A DNA stretch of 64,000 nt from Vanilla planifolia (GCA_023846275.1 CM043868.1:18695755-18759754), one strand, 5' to 3'; positions 26,301 to 38,454 are shown, counted from the first letter of the stretch. Numbers and translations: made by a program. The notes: generated by a model from the letters alone, not told the origin.

Positions 26301-27952
26301 ATGCTTCTCCATGGGTTCTTTATGTTGATTTAACTGTTGTGAGATGACATCCCATCAATTTTATGCACTTCTGGTACATGGAAATTTTATCGTCGGATTT
26401 CCCGAGCTGCAACCGTCCTCTCATTTTGAGTCTGCTTTTATGCATGCAAATAATTCTAGACTGTTATTCTCTACTCTGTTGTATAGTTTAGATTGTTTAT
26501 TAATAATGAGTTGACATTTGGAATTTTGCTTGCACATTTTCTTTGTTTAACTTCTAACTTTGAATCCATGTCCAATTTCTGGTGTGTGCAGTTATTTAAG
26601 ATAAGTGAAGAGGTTGTGGTTGACGCCACAGATAAGGGAAACATAGCACGGCTGATCAATCACTCTGTGAGACATTGCTCGTGTTATTTTGCCAATGCTA
26701 GATGATGCTTATTCTGGCTTATATAACCTTTCTTGATGTGTTTTTTATGCAGTGTATGCCCAATTGTTATGCAAGGATTATGAGTGTAGGAAACGAAGAA
26801 AGCCGGATTGTACTAATTGCTAAGAAAAATGTTGTTGAAGATGAAGAGCTAACGTATGGTCAACATATCTTTTCTCTTTATAATGTTGCTAGGTGCTATA
26901 TGATGAATTTATGCTCGGTTTTTGTTTGACATCATTTTTGAAACACAACTTTTTTGAAAATGAGTTTCGAAACATGATCGAACATGTTTCGAAATGTAGG
27001 TTTACAAAAAATATATTTGGAGAATAGAAAATATTTTGACCTCTTAAAACAATATAAAAAGAGAGCTTACTAAAAGATAAGTTATTGTCATTTCATGATG
27101 ACAATTATTTCATTAATGTTTCTTAATAATATGTTATCAAGTTTTTAACTTTCCAATAGAATTTAACAAACAATAAATTTCAAACTAACTTGTTCATTAA
27201 TGGACTTAATATTGAGCAGCAATTACATCATCAAATCAACTATTTCATAGATTATTGCTTCAACTATTTCATGCTGATTCTTATCTGCTTATAGTGATCT
27301 AAGTGGCATTTAGGCATGTAATGTCACCTAGGCAAGAAGTTCATTCTTTCCTTATGGTGATCTAAGTGTGTAGTGGCACAGTGGCATTTAGCCGAGAAAG
27401 TTGAAACTTATCAATGCTGTTGAAAAAGCAACTATTCTTTTGTTGGAAGGAATAAAATTCCTTAATTTTCACTTTGGATAACTGAGGATAATAGCACATG
27501 CAGCTACATCTCACAAGTTAAAGCTGTTTTTCTCAAGGGAATTTTCCTTTCCTTGTTCTCTTTATTTGGAGGATTAAACAAATGCTAGTGTTTTAACCCA
27601 TGGTGAAATGAAATCTCAACTTATTGAGAAGCATCGGTTCATAAGCTAAAGAACCATGTGTGTTTGAATGTCATCTTAAAGATGTGGCTCCTGAACTGCA
27701 AAACAAGTTGTGGCTTACCAGAGGAATCATGTAACAATATGATTCTGTTCTTATATTGGTGTCCACAATATGTTCAATCCTTGTCTCTTGCTCCATCGTG
27801 TGATCGTTTGTTTTTCTTTTCTGGAACTGTATCTGATATCTTATCCTTGTGCTCTTTACAGGTACGATTACCTGTTCGATCCTGATGAAGCCGAAGAATG
27901 CAAGGTTCCGTGCCTCTGCGGAGCTCCAAATTGCCGCAAGTTTATGAACTAG
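11358..27952 (+). CDS. ATX5: Trithorax-like histone H3 lysine methyltransferase, ATX3/4/5 class
   Basis: SET-domain enzyme expected to methylate histone H3 lysine 4 in the nucleus with S-adenosylmethionine. My exon joins: 11358-12332, 12436-12491, 12570-12780, 13812-13925, 14055-14123, 14213-14278, 14351-14442, 14542-14634, 15879-16014, 16109-16196, 16275-16377, 16540-16664, 16955-17100, 17214-17318, 22894-22958, 23257-23458, 25494-25580, 25693-25749, 25825-25914, 26051-26137, 26592-26666, 26753-26853, 27862-27952. They sum to 3234 nt, one open frame of 1077 residues; Arabidopsis ATX4/ATX5 are slightly over 1000. Domains: PWWP about 268-350 (core is PAWP); PHD about 455-510 ([19 protein letters not shown]); second PHD about 648-700 ([14 protein letters not shown]); extended PHD about 703-816 ([15 protein letters not shown]); SET about 935-1055 with GWG 946-948, NHSC 1012-1015 and TYDY 1048-1051; post-SET CLCx4C 1065-1072, ending RKFMN. 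No FYRN/FYRC seen, which separates it from ATX1/2. ATX4 versus ATX5 versus ATX3 is not resolved. Introns 3 and 18 start with GC. Confidence 0.93.
12781..13811 (+). other. GC-AG intron 3 of the ATX-like gene
   Basis: The exon before it ends ...CAG and continues GCAAGATAA. AG|GCAAG is the classic form of the rare GC 5' splice site. Without splicing there, the frame hits TAA at once. The acceptor is 'tattcttag' before 13812. The join keeps phase 0 and enters the Cys-rich [13 protein letters not shown] segment. No suitable GT donor was seen close by that keeps the frame. The intron is about 1.03 kb. Confidence 0.75.
19720..21450. mobile_element. Possible nested insertion splitting the Copia gag region
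   Basis: The gag core ends near 19705 but the primer site is near 21660, leaving about 1.9 kb where a few hundred bases are expected. The left part starts with 'tgtgtgattatttgatgacaac', a wording often seen at plant LTR ends, and contains recurring 'ttaatgtac' phrases (20400-20560). The right part near 21200-21230 has a purine-rich 'aggggaggagat'. I could not define terminal repeats or a target duplication, so this is a suspicion only. Confidence 0.3.
22183..22260. repeat. 33-bp tandem repeat in the Copia LTR
   Basis: The unit 'atgctcaagcaacttgtgat' plus 'gcttcgtgacat' occurs twice in tandem, followed by a partial third copy, 'ctcaagcaact'. It lies upstream of the LTR TATA-like site on the element's own strand and so resembles an LTR enhancer duplication. 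Confidence 0.7.
23800..24890. other. Intron 16 insert-like sequence with short tandem duplication
   Basis: Intron 16 (23459-25493, about 2.0 kb) contains a purine-rich, less AT-biased block (about 23800-24140) unlike its surroundings. It also has a diverged tandem pair near 24791 and 24847, each with 'ggcatatct', 'cacaatt/cacggtt' and 'aggt'. No protein motif or terminal repeat was found. An old non-autonomous insertion is possible. Confidence 0.35.
25750..25824 (+). other. Short GC-AG intron 18 flanked by a repeated 'ctacaggca'
   Basis: The exon ends ...FYLQ (cag) and continues 'gcatgctc', so the donor dinucleotide is GC. The acceptor is 'ctgctacag' before 25825 ([13 protein letters not shown]). 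The same 9-mer, ctacaggca, spans both borders. Reading through the 75 bp keeps the frame at first but reaches TGA. No GT within the repeat can shift the border. The join restores the pre-SET to SET sequence that is expected from Arabidopsis ATX5. Confidence 0.7.
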
Positions 27953-28800
27953 AGAGTTGTACATGACCATTGATTCTTTCACACGAAGGAGCTTTTCTTC
28001 CTCCGTCGACATTTGAGGTCTCTACGTCGACATAATTGATGAGTTCACTTTTGATTGTTTCATTTCGTTCAATAATTTTCGTTCTAATTCCTTTCCAAGA
28101 AAAAGGTTTCAGGCAAACTGATGACATAGGATGCAGTCTAATAGCAATAGAGGATATTACTGTAAATACGTTTCCTTTTGTACGAAACATTGCAAATTTT
28201 TTGAACATACTTGAACGAGTTGACATCTTTTTCTCAAAACTCCTTACCTTTTGTTTTAAATTTTGGAGATCCCAACATGCTCGCTTTGCTTTCCCCGTTT
28301 ACCGAGAGCAGCTCTGCTTCAGCATCAGGAAGGTTGGACCTTCATGCTTTAGCTGTTCTTGGCTATAGATGCAACAATCTATGAAGCCCCTTTTGCGAAT
28401 CATCTGCAAGAAAGGAAATGGTTTTGGTAGAAATTGGTTAGGCTTTTTATGAAGAGGTTGGGGATATACTTTTTGTCAACAAGACGCGAGACAGATTGAA
28501 GTGGAAATGAAGAGGCCTGCTTGTTTTCCGGTGATCGCTGCCTGGGAGACTTTGTGTTTTTGAGCTCAAATTAGAGCAAAAACGTTTCATCTTCCCCGTC
28601 GTGGACGAGCTTCGTGGAATGGCAAACAGAAGATTCTTTCTTCCATCGCTGCCTCCCATCAGAATCCTTTGGTCGATTAAAGGCGGAGATTTTATGAGAA
28701 TGTCCTTTGTTCCTTTTCTTCTTTAAAGGATGTTTGATCTTTATTTGTGTATGGAGATCGCTGGTATCCATGAGTTGTAATGGTTACACACTAATTATTT
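27953..28800 (+). other. Probable 3' untranslated region of the ATX-like gene
   Basis: Composition stays mixed after the stop codon and drops to AT-rich only near 28,790, just after 'gttgtaatggttacac'. Open frames here on both strands show no known motif. No clear AATAAA was found, so the cleavage site is a guess from composition. Confidence 0.35.
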
Positions 28801-31800
28801 GATTAAAGATAGGATTAACAGTTTTATAGAACTGCGCAAAAATACAATTCCTTGGTTATTCGAAAGCCTTTTTTTTTTTTTTTTTTCAAAACCTTCCAAA
28901 AATATGCTAACATAAATTGGATAAAAAATGGAGTTAAATATCAAAAGTTGCAGAAAATGACAATTAAGAATTCATTTAAGTGTTTTGAGCTAAGATAATT
29001 GTAATGTTTGAGAACAAAGAGGTCAAGGATGATGATAAGGTGATATTTTAAAGAAATGAATTATTACATAAGAAACAATTCTAATGTTTTTTTCTTTAAT
29101 TGGTATAATAATGAAATCTCATATCAATTATAGTGAAAAGATTTTGGGACTTAGGTATGATATTATGATTTTAAGATATTTATATATTTTTTTGATGTAA
29201 AATCTATTTAAGTCAGAACAAAATAAAATCTGAACATAGTGAAGCTTGTTATGATAATGGTCCAATTCAACCTCCACTCCAATTATTCAAGAATGTCTCA
29301 TGTCTTTATGGGCAAAACAAGTATTTGAATTAACAAATGATATTTTTAATGAATGTTGATGGTTTTATATAACACCTTCAAAACTTTAAAGTAATTAAAT
29401 TGTTTTAATGTATTGCAATCAATTTATGAGCATGTAGATTAATCTCATAAATTATGCTAAAATGAACTAAAAAGTAAAGCACGATGTAACATTCTACAGT
29501 GTAATATGAACATATTTTGAGTTAAATATCTTTTTAAAATTTTTATAAAATTTTTCTAAATCTTTCTTTGAAATTCAAATTTTTAAAACAATTGTATAAT
29601 ATGAAAGATCAAATCATACAATATGATTCAATATGATGAAAGAATAAAACTTAGTTAAAAGCCAAACATATTGTATGGTATAAAAAAACAAACATTTGTA
29701 GTAGCATAAAAATGAGAATTGAACTTCACAAACTAAGAAGGGTCATATGGTATGTTTTGAACTTATTGTATTAGTATGATCAACTGTATAGCACATCGCC
29801 ACTAAGTATCGTAAAGATCGAATAGGCTAACAGAAGAGGAGAATTTGATAGTATAATATGGTCAATGTAAGAGTAAAAAACAATACTAATAATTTATCCT
29901 AAGCCATTCTTTAGAGAAGTTCAAAGTATAAAAAGGCAATATGACATATATAAAAGATAATAAAAGATATGAGCTCCAAAGCCTTAAAATTGTTTGATAT
30001 ATTTTAGCTTATTGACATACTTTTTTATATTTTATTAATTGAAAGTAACTCATGCATGTAGCTATTGAAATGTTATATATGCAAAAAATATAATCAAATA
30101 GTGTATAATAAAATGAAAATATATGCAAAAAATATTATGTCATGCAATGCTTATATTATCAAATATTTAATAATAATATTAAAGAATACTTAATAATCAA
30201 CTTATATCATAATTAATTAGTTTACATATCTGATGACTCTAAGACATCTCTTCTATTATTTTTTTCTTTTCTTTTATTAATTTTTATTATGATTCTTTTT
30301 CAAAAGCTATGCTTAACAATCTATCATTTATTTCATTCTTATCATCATAACATATTATAATTGACCCTATTGTATCATATAGTCAAATCTTTATAAAAGT
30401 AAGACTATTGCATTACTAAGATTATATTATTTCAACATCACTATCACACTAACACAACATAAGATAGTGGGGTCGTATTAGAAATCTAACAAATGATCTA
30501 TTGTAAACATATTCATCAAATAATTATACTTATTTGATTCTCATTTTGTGTTGTATAATTAATGCTTAATTATATTCTTAATTTCACATCATATGGTACG
30601 ATATTTGATATCGTATTATAACACTCATGCCTGATGCTAGTCGAATAATGAATTATATAATTAATATTTGTTAAGTCGTTATAAAACATTTCATATAGGG
30701 CCAATCAGTGTTTTGTACTTGTTTGATTCATCACTAAATGTAAGTGACATATGTTTATCATACTAGTTCACTATGTTTTATAATTCTTTCGAAACAGCAT
30801 AGAATGATGGAACCTATGACTAATATAAAAAAATTCACAACATGATCAAGAACTCGTTGAGAACAAAGGTCATAAATCAATAAAATAGTATCCAAAATGA
30901 TGGGATCATGAGAACGTACATTCATAGTTCCCATCCAATAAATTTGTAATACAAATTGAAATAAAAAACTAGAGTAGTATTGCTTGAATAGGTATTTAAT
31001 AAAAGTAATTTAAATTATAGTCATATGCGTAATGCACTCCCATTTGGATAAAGTTCTAAGGTATGATGTACTCAAGTATAAAAGATTTCTAGTATAATAA
31101 ATGTGGCCAAAATATGAACAATCTAAACTTATTGATTGTTTTTAGAATGAGTAGAAATAAAAATATAAATTAGAAAGTTTTATGGATAAAAATCATGATA
31201 TAGGAGAAGTAAAATCAAACAAGGAATGTATCCTAATTGCCATCCTAATTGTATGGTGAAAGATGACATGAAGTTAGAAGGAATGCATAGTGTGTTGAGA
31301 AGGCAAAAGATAATGATAGAGTGAAAAAGTTCACGTAGGTGATGAAAACAGGCACAAGGGTGATGGCACAATAGCCACTTGAGTGGTAGCGATAGGCAAG
31401 AGGGCAATGACTAGGGGGAATGTTGGAGAGTAGTCTGTGGAAATTACAGCTAGGATGATAATAAACAAAACTATGATTACTCTAATGAACTAATCTAATT
31501 AACAATAAATTTAATATCTTTGAATGTTTTATTAATAATAATAATAATTTAAAATATCATAGATGAAAAACATAAAGTTGTGATAGTCTAAACAACTATT
31601 GTTGATTATAATTAATAGTGGTAGTTTGAATAGCCATAATCGATTAATAGTTGTGATGATTTAGTATTATCACAACTAAACGGCTACGATTGGTGTTTTG
31701 CAGGGAGTGATTTCTTGATCTTTACTAAACCTTTGATACTAGAATTTTTATTACTCTTATATATGTCTATTTTTATTTCTTCATTTTCATAAAACTTATA

Positions 31801-33150
31801 AGAACAACATCTCTATTGTACATCATGTCTTTGATGTGAAAATTACTTTTTTTATCTTGATTTGAGATGTTCACATTAATCTTTATGTTTCTTTTATTTT
31901 TCTTATTTTATTTATTTATTTACTTTTTTTTTCATTATTTTTCTTTTTAGTTTTCTCAATCTCCTTGTTTGCATAAGAATGCATACATGTAGTTTTTAAT
32001 TGCTTCATCATGTTTAACATTAACAATTATCATTATTGATAATCCCAAAAATAAAAATACATAATCAAGGCTACCCTAATGACTTTTTTATTCATCCAGC
32101 AACATATATTACACTTGACAATCTGCCCTTGAAAATTTAATCATATTTATCTTTTTTACTTAGAATTTATGGTTTAAAATTATCCTTACACAAGAATTTA
32201 GAATTGACAAACATGACAAAACAAGAGAAACCACAGATCAACAATACAATTCTTCACATTTGAGTCACGTGCTCTTTATCCAAACAAAGTATCATCATCA
32301 CAAACATCTCTTGATTCATGAATACACATTAACGTCTCAGAGGTGGCCACGAGGGCGTGATAAAAAAAATTGATTTAATTTACAGGTGGCTTATTGTGAG
32401 TATATTAATATTTATTAACTGCTCATAACGTAACATAAAACAAAAAGACGGTCACTTTATCCGGCGATGGAATCGGACTTTCCACGTATTGACTGCCGAC
32501 GGCTCTGGTTTACTCTAAACTGTTGCGTGCCCCCGTGGATAATGGCTAATGCTTCAAGATTTGGGCAGTCTGATCTGACATCCCTTAAAAAACAGACGAT
32601 GACGATGCAAAGGTGGCGATGGTCCATTCTAATAAATTGAAACATTCAAAACATAACGCTTTCTAGAAGGACACGTGGGAGAAGTAACCGTCGTTTTACC
32701 TTTCTATATTTTATTTTGTGTTGTATGGAATTACGAAATCCATCCCAACAACATTACTAAATTATTCAAATTCAAAAAATTGAAAAAACTTATTTCAGTA
32801 TAACTTTGATGGAGTTTGACAAACCAAATGTATTCATGTTTTATAAATCTTTCACTCACATGTTTGAAATGAGTTTAAGCATTCATACCATATCTATCAT
32901 AATTATGTCAAGTCTTTTATATGAATCTTCTGTTTTTTATTATTTTATCTTTTGTCATGATTATTTGTAAATATTTAAAACATAGATGAGTAATATGATA
33001 TAAACGATACAAAAAGAATAAAGAATCATTATAATGTTTTTATCGCTATCTTTTAAACACTCAAATTATATTATTGTGATATATTTAAAAATAGTTTTTG
33101 TATAGTTTATAGATAATTTTAGCATAGTTTATAAATACCTCGATTGGGGA
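28800..33150. other. AT-rich intergenic tract, no gene seen
   Basis: Stops are frequent in all frames. Near 31,580-31,700 there are short repeated phrases ('gttgtgat', 'acaactatt', 'cggctacgatt') that resemble subterminal repeats of DNA transposons, but no terminal CACTA or target duplication could be paired. A G-box core, CACGTG, lies at 32672-32677. The short minus-strand frame at 32457-32645 has no recognisable content. Confidence 0.5.
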
Positions 33151-33285
33151 GCATTAGATCTCGTTAAGAGCTTTGAAAATCATGAACCCGCCATTCCAAT
33201 TGCGGTGCGGTGACCGTCAAATCCCTATTTTGACGGCTTTCATTACAACTCCGCGATTGAGTCATTGGTCATACATCTACAATAA

Positions 33286-33294
33286 TATATATAA
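33286..33294 (+). promoter_or_regulatory. TATA box of MGNC gene 1
   Basis: TATATATAA lies about 105 bp upstream of the ATG in a flank conserved with the second copy, where TATATAAAA lies at 40117-40125. Conservation of both position and context between duplicates supports it. Confidence 0.55.
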
Positions 33295-33399
33295 CTTGAG
33301 ATGCCGGCCTTCTCCCTCCCAGCGCCTTGACAAGATAAATATACCCACACATCGTCTTCTCTCTGTCATCGCTAATTACGTCATCTCCTTCTTTGCTCT

Positions 33400-33762
33400 A
33401 TGGGCAACTGCGCGACAACCCTTTCGGGATGGCGAAGGACGAGCAAACCCTGCAACCAATCGGAGCCCTGCGACCGTTCCATCGAAGCGCTCGAAAGCTT
33501 GAAGCTGAGGTCCGGTTCGAGAAGCCGCAGACGGATGGGTTCCCGTACGAGAAAAACCCATTCGCCCATCAGCCGGGTGGCACCGGTTTCTCCCGACGGT
33601 GGGAAGGAGGAAGCTGATCTCGTCCAGGTGAAGCTGGTCCTTTCGAAGCGGGAGGTGACCTGGCTGTTGTCCGAAGTGCTAAGGGAGGATCGCGAGGAGC
33701 TCGGAGGAAGCGGCCGTGTCGAGTGGACTCCATCTCTCGAAAGTATTATGGAGGTGGATTGA
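33400..33762 (+). CDS. Small MGNC-start protein 1, function unknown
   Basis: Single-exon gene for 120 residues. The start MGNCA fits N-myristoylation at Gly2 with palmitoylation at Cys4, so membrane attachment is likely. The middle (about 10-70) is Ser/Arg-rich and probably disordered. The C-terminal block has VQVKLVLSKREVTWLL (about 76-91) and ends W-T-P-SLESIMEVD. Plant genomes hold many short MGN-start proteins with a V-x-(I/L)-V-L-(S/T)-K-x-x-L segment followed by W-x-P-x-LE-x-I; most have no known function. It is intact and about 67% identical by eye to the protein at 40245-40601. A polyadenylation-type AATAAA lies at 33941-33946. No catalytic motif is seen; a signalling or stress role is only a guess. 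Confidence 0.8.
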   Translation: MGNCATTLSGWRRTSKPCNQSEPCDRSIEALESLKLRSGSRSRRRMGSRTRKTHSPISRVAPVSPDGGKEEADLVQVKLVLSKREVTWLLSEVLREDREELGGSGRVEWTPSLESIMEVD

Positions 33763-33940
33763 TAGAATTCTTCATGTCTTGGGGCATTCTAAAGGATTTG
33801 AGATCGAATCAGATGCCTGATAACAAGTATCTATTCTTCAAGAAGATGAGGAGCAGAAAAAGCTGACGTATCTGATTCATGTACGATAAAACTTGATCAG
33901 GAACTGTTAAACTGTAATGCATGTATAGTTACTTTGGCAT

Positions 33941-33946
33941 AATAAA
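33941..33946 (+). terminator. Polyadenylation signal of MGNC gene 1
   Basis: AATAAA in the phrase 'ttggcataataaat', about 180 bp after the stop. The same phrase with AATAAA occurs at 40777-40782 behind the duplicate gene. Confidence 0.55.
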
Positions 33947-35209
33947 TCCAACAAAGTGTTTTTCTTTTTTTCAAATCGTTCTAACCAGGCAAGTAATATC
34001 TTTTTATTTCCTAAGTTGTAATACCCATCAAAATCACGTCATGAAGGGTCCAAATGTAATAAATGCTAGAATTAAGGAACTGTTTTTCCTTCCATGAATT
34101 GATGGGAAAGTAAAGCTTCCTTTCCTAGAAATGAAAGAGAAAGGTTTCAATGCCGTTTAAGTTACATCAACTTGAGGGTGATAACCAAGATTTTTTAGGC
34201 CTAACCGTGATGGAGAAGAACGAGCCTGAGAAGCGTTTGAAGACTGTGCTTTGAAAATGTGTTGTGTAACACTTGCAAGGAAGAGATCGGTCGACTAAAA
34301 TCCCGTTGTCAGCGATGTTTTGATGGTGGCTTGTTGGGGGTTATCAATATAATTCGGCATAGGCAAACTATATTTGAATTTCAATAGTTAGTTTTCTTCT
34401 TTATTTATCAATTCATGAATAATATTGTAGAAAATAACTATTTTAATTTCTAAATTAAAAAGAAATAATTTATTATTTTAAATGTTTTTATTTGATTAAA
34501 AGTTTATGGATTATGACAAATCTAGGGTATTAATGTTTTATAAATTTTTGCTTGACAAGTTTGACATATTTTTTTTACATGTATGTTATTTTTCATACTT
34601 GTGTCAATTTTTTTTCGTAAGATTTTTATGATTTTATTTTTATTATGTTATGGTTATAAACGAAGTTTTAAAGAATAAATTAAGAACATAACATAACAAA
34701 TACCAACAAATGCATAGCATCATTGTAGACTTCTAGTGAAAGAAAAGTGGTCTTATAGAATTAACAAAGAGCAAAACATTTTTTGTAACAACAGTGCAAG
34801 AAAAAGAAATTTTTTAATAGAGTAAAAAGATGAGTCAAGCTCTTCTATATATGTAGAAACAAAGTACGCAACTGCAAGGTAACGCAAGAAAGAAAAGATA
34901 ACAGATTAAAAAGCTATTCATAACTTCCTACCTTACAAATATTATTTTTGGTATATTTTTAATATTTTTATTACAAATATGAGTTTATATTACCACCTTG
35001 TTGAATTTAAAATTCTCTCTTATATGTGTTAATGGTTGTAGAAATGTTTAAGTAATTGTTTAATGTCATTATCAAATTTCTATTTTATATGATATTGTCA
35101 TATACAAGCTGAATTTTAATAATTGAAATTATTAATTTTTATCGATAAGTGGTGCTTTTATTGTTACATTAGTTAATAATATATTTTAAATAATATTAAT
35201 TGTTATTTG

Positions 35210-35242
<33 letters not shown>

Positions 35243-35977
35243 AAAAATTTTCAACCTAGTTAAATTTATATAATAATTCTACAAAATATATATTTTAAAA
35301 CCACTTCTATACCAAGAAAATTGATCTCTATGTATAAATGTTAACATTTTCACAATGAAGATATGCATAAGAACATGAGGTGTGCTTATTAATAGCACGA
35401 TTTATGTTTGTGGCTTGACTAACTTTCATTCACGTTTAACATGCAAACTAATTGATTGCAATAAATTGAAATAATAATGCACTATAAGTACTAGCGCATA
35501 AAGAAAATTACATGAGAAAACATGGGCAAATCTTAGAGGAGAAATGATCAATACATATTATAAAATTAGCTAAAATCTCATAATTTCATTGTATCTTTGA
35601 ACTTGCAAAGTTTGAAAATGTTTATTTTCATTTAATCTCAATTTGAATTTGGTTGACTTTAATTTAATTGGTGATATAATTAAAAAGTAAAGCATAGTTT
35701 TGTAGGAGCATGTCAACAGTAATCATGGAAACGATGTCAAGAGTTGATAAAACTCCTTTTACTATGTATTCGATGGAAATAAGTTGTATATCATGATTTC
35801 ATAATTATATGGTACTACTTAATTTAGAAGTGGAAATTATAGTAATTTTAAATGATACAAAAAAATAGAATGTTTAGAAATGTTTTCAAATAATTGTATG
35901 AAGCACTACAATTGCATCTTGATTAGTGGCAATCAAAGTATGATTTTTCTTGCAAAGAATATCATGGTTCATTTCAT

Positions 35978-36286
35978 TGATGGAAATAAAAGAGTAGGGA
36001 GAAATTTGAAAATGACAACGAAAGACTTAAGGAAGAGGAAGAAGATAGCTAAGAATTTTTCATTCATAAAATTGTATAATCACAATAAACCAATTACATC
36101 TATTTATATCCAAGAAAAATATCTAATCTCCCAAATCTTTTCTCATAATTCAAAAGTTTGTTTCTAATCCTTAAAAATTATCAAAATACTTAAATATGCT
36201 AACCATACTTAAAAAGTGCTAACAACTCCTTAAAAAATGCTAACAAGCACTTGAAAAGTGCTAACTATCCTTAAAGTTTGCTAACA
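35978..36286 (-). repeat. 3' LTR of the non-autonomous element
   Basis: 309 bp, colinear with 38766-39074. It carries several spaced 'gctaac' motifs near its outer end, which recur every 20-30 bp. Confidence 0.92.
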
Positions 36287-36822
36287 TTACTCCCCCTCAA
36301 ACTTAAAGTATGTTCATCTTTTGCAGCAGCTTCTGTTTCATCTCCAATGGCATGCTGCCCATGAGTTATTCTGTCACCTTCTGCATGATTCAAAGCTTCC
36401 TCTTCAGCACATGTTTCGACATTTGGTAGATCAACTCCAATCCAATCATAGATTTCGAAATTTCCTTTGTGTGCATCCCTCCTTGAATGCTTTCCTTTGT
36501 GCGCATCCTTCCTTGAATGCAAATTCACTTCATTCTCTTCTTTTTTGTTGTTGCTAGCAACCAACATTGCTCCATTTTGAGGCTCAACACCTCTTTTTCG
36601 CTTCAGAACACTAAATGTCTTTGGACCTTCAAACGAAACGGAAACATCATAACCTGGAAGCTCTGCTTCCTTCAAGCGCTTCTTGCTTTCAGGCTCCACA
36701 GAGGAAATCGAATCAATATTCTTGATTCCATCAGCTCTTGCTCCTCTCAGCTCTGCAAGACTTCTCAGATCAGCAAAATTTAGAAGATTCACAACATCTC
36801 CTGCCTTCTCGGTTCTACCCAT
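36271..36822 (-). CDS. 183-residue open frame inside the retroelement, possibly captured host exon
   Basis: The longest frame of the element. It begins MGRTEKAGDVVNLLNFADLR and is rich in Lys, Glu and Asn. It has a basic KRLKEAELPGYDV part, an LKRKRGVEPQNG part, and a duplicated (K/R)RDAHKG motif near residues 105-120. It does not resemble gag, protease, integrase or RT. The same frame is open upstream of the first Met (RAAENYHYNARK), preceded by a polypyrimidine-poor 'gctgcag' that could be an old acceptor. That hints at a host-gene exon carried by the element. The stop lies close to the polypurine tract and just inside the LTR. I do not recognise the family, and expression is unknown. Confidence 0.45.
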   Translation of the reverse strand: MGRTEKAGDVVNLLNFADLRSLAELRGARADGIKNIDSISSVEPESKKRLKEAELPGYDVSVSFEGPKTFSVLKRKRGVEPQNGAMLVASNNKKEENEVNLHSRKDAHKGKHSRRDAHKGNFEIYDWIGVDLPNVETCAEEEALNHAEGDRITHGQHAIGDETEAAAKDEHTLSLRGSNVSKL

Positions 36823-37479
36823 CTTTCTTGCATTGTAATGGTAGTTCTCTGCAGCTCTACCACCAAATCTGATGCCGGACGGATTACAATAATTTGAGCA
36901 ATACAGAAATTACATCCACACACCAGAAATAAAGTAAACTTGAAAGGTAAAAATGTGAAAATTCGAAAAAAGAAAGAACAAGCAAGAGACACCCGTCCAA
37001 GGCAATCTTAGCCAAGAGGGGGACCGTGAGCAACACAGAGGTCGCTCCGTAGGCTAGGTCTGCAACACCTCGGCGGCACAGACGCGGGGTACTCAGATAA
37101 GGGTTTAAATACCTAGCGAGATAAATTTTGAAAAGTGGAATGGTCGCACCGGCGCAGTTGAAAGGTACAAAGATCGCACTAAATCACCGTAAATTAGAAA
37201 GTTAACAGATATTATTCGAGTAAGAACCGTTCAAGTCCGAGGGGAACCCAAATCTTAAGAGAGAGAGAAGCGTCGAAATCCGGATGAAAAGGCGAATGCG
37301 ACGATGAGTAGTTATGAAACGTTACCGTCGTGGTAGCGGCGAGGTATGGAGAGTATGTCGACGAAGGGATGAAGATGAAGATGGCGTCGTTGATAAACTG
37401 GCACGGCCTCTCACCGCTTGGGCCTCGCACCCCTCTTCCCAGTACCGGAGCCTCGACGAATCAGCACGCCGAAGTCTTG

Positions 37480-38170
37480 TTGGAATCACACCAATGACTC
37501 AACAAGTGAAAGCAAAGCACTAAAATACTTAAACAAGCTCAAATATCAACTAACCTTACATAGGGATAGGCCTCCCTATTTATAAAGAGCCTAAGGGTAC
37601 ATCGGTAAAACAACTTTTAGAGTTTTAAAGGAATAAAATACGTGAAACTTGGAAATAAATAGGAAAATAACAAATATAAAGGCTGCATATCAATTTCTGC
37701 CTTTTAAAACATTAAAAAAAGACAGAAAATAGTCAAAAGCTGATCCAGAAGCTGTTGCTAAACAGCTTTTAAGGCAAATCCGGCGGGCTAGCAGCAGTTG
37801 GCGGCGGCGGTCGCGGCGGCGAATCCGACGGGGACGATGGCGCGGTCGAGTCGTGTTGTCGCCGGTCGGAGACGGGTCGGCGTGGGTCGGAGACGGGTCG
37901 GCGCGGTTCATCCAGCGGGTCGTGCGAAGGCGTCCGGCGGCGGCGAAAACCGGAAAAAGAGGCCTTTTGGCCAAATTTGGGTCCCCGAATCCAAAAATAA
38001 TGTTCTTGAGTGTTAATTCGAGCCCGAAATGCAACTTTGGGCTCCAAATTGATCCTGTTCATAAAGAGTAACTCCCTTGGTCGTCGGGTAGTGCAGGAGC
38101 GCATCTGAATAGATGAAGTACGTTGAAAATCATGCATGGCGCTGGTGTCCCCACCAAAATCTCCCTCCAA
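37480..38170 (-). other. GC-rich internal region of the retroelement
   Basis: Contains overlapping Arg/Pro-rich open frames on both strands and an imperfect tandem repeat of 'gggtcggagac' and 'gggtcggcg' (about 37865-37905). Composition is far above the flanks (the GC-rich core is about 37790-37960). No known domain is visible. The open frames are probably a by-product of composition, though a degenerate gag cannot be ruled out. Confidence 0.4.
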
Positions 38171-38454
38171 GGTCCTTCAGCCTTGCCAGAATTGCTGTTC
38201 TTGCTGTCCTCTTCGTCTCTCCAGAAAAAAAAAACTTTCACACTTTGTCGTTCTCGGTTTCTTTTCACAGCTTTTTCGAATTGCTTTGCCTTCCTTGGTT
38301 TTACGGTAACGCAAGCACTGCCGTGACCAAGTCACTTCCGTAACCTATCCCTCTTCGCACAAGAGACGTGGAAAAATAACTTCTTTGTTGCTCTGCTGCT
38401 TCCTTCGAGCGCAGTATTCGAAACAGAAAAAAAACCGAAACCTTGCTGCCGCAA

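Larger units (their letters stand above)
33160..35815. repeat. Segmental duplication, copy 1 (contains MGNC gene 1)
   Basis: The upstream flank, gene, 3' region and about 2 kb of AT-rich downstream sequence match, in the same order, the copy at about 40020-42655. Shared landmarks include 'caataatatat' before the gene, 'cagatgcctgataacaagt' and 'aaaacttgatca' after it, and 'ggcctaaccgtgatgga' near 34200/41030. The final about 530 bp (35265-35815) is the same AT-rich unit that recurs at 42-45.7 kb. Copies differ by many substitutions and indels, so the event is old. A (TA)n run lies at 35210-35236. Confidence 0.8.

Noticed and set aside
31580-31700. Possible CACTA-type subterminal repeats
   Set aside because: Repeated phrases exist but no terminal CACTA ends, inverted repeat pair or 3-bp target duplication could be found.
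37690-38268. Arg/Pro-rich frames on both strands inside the retroelement
   Set aside because: They overlap on opposite strands in a GC-rich low-complexity stretch and show no domain.
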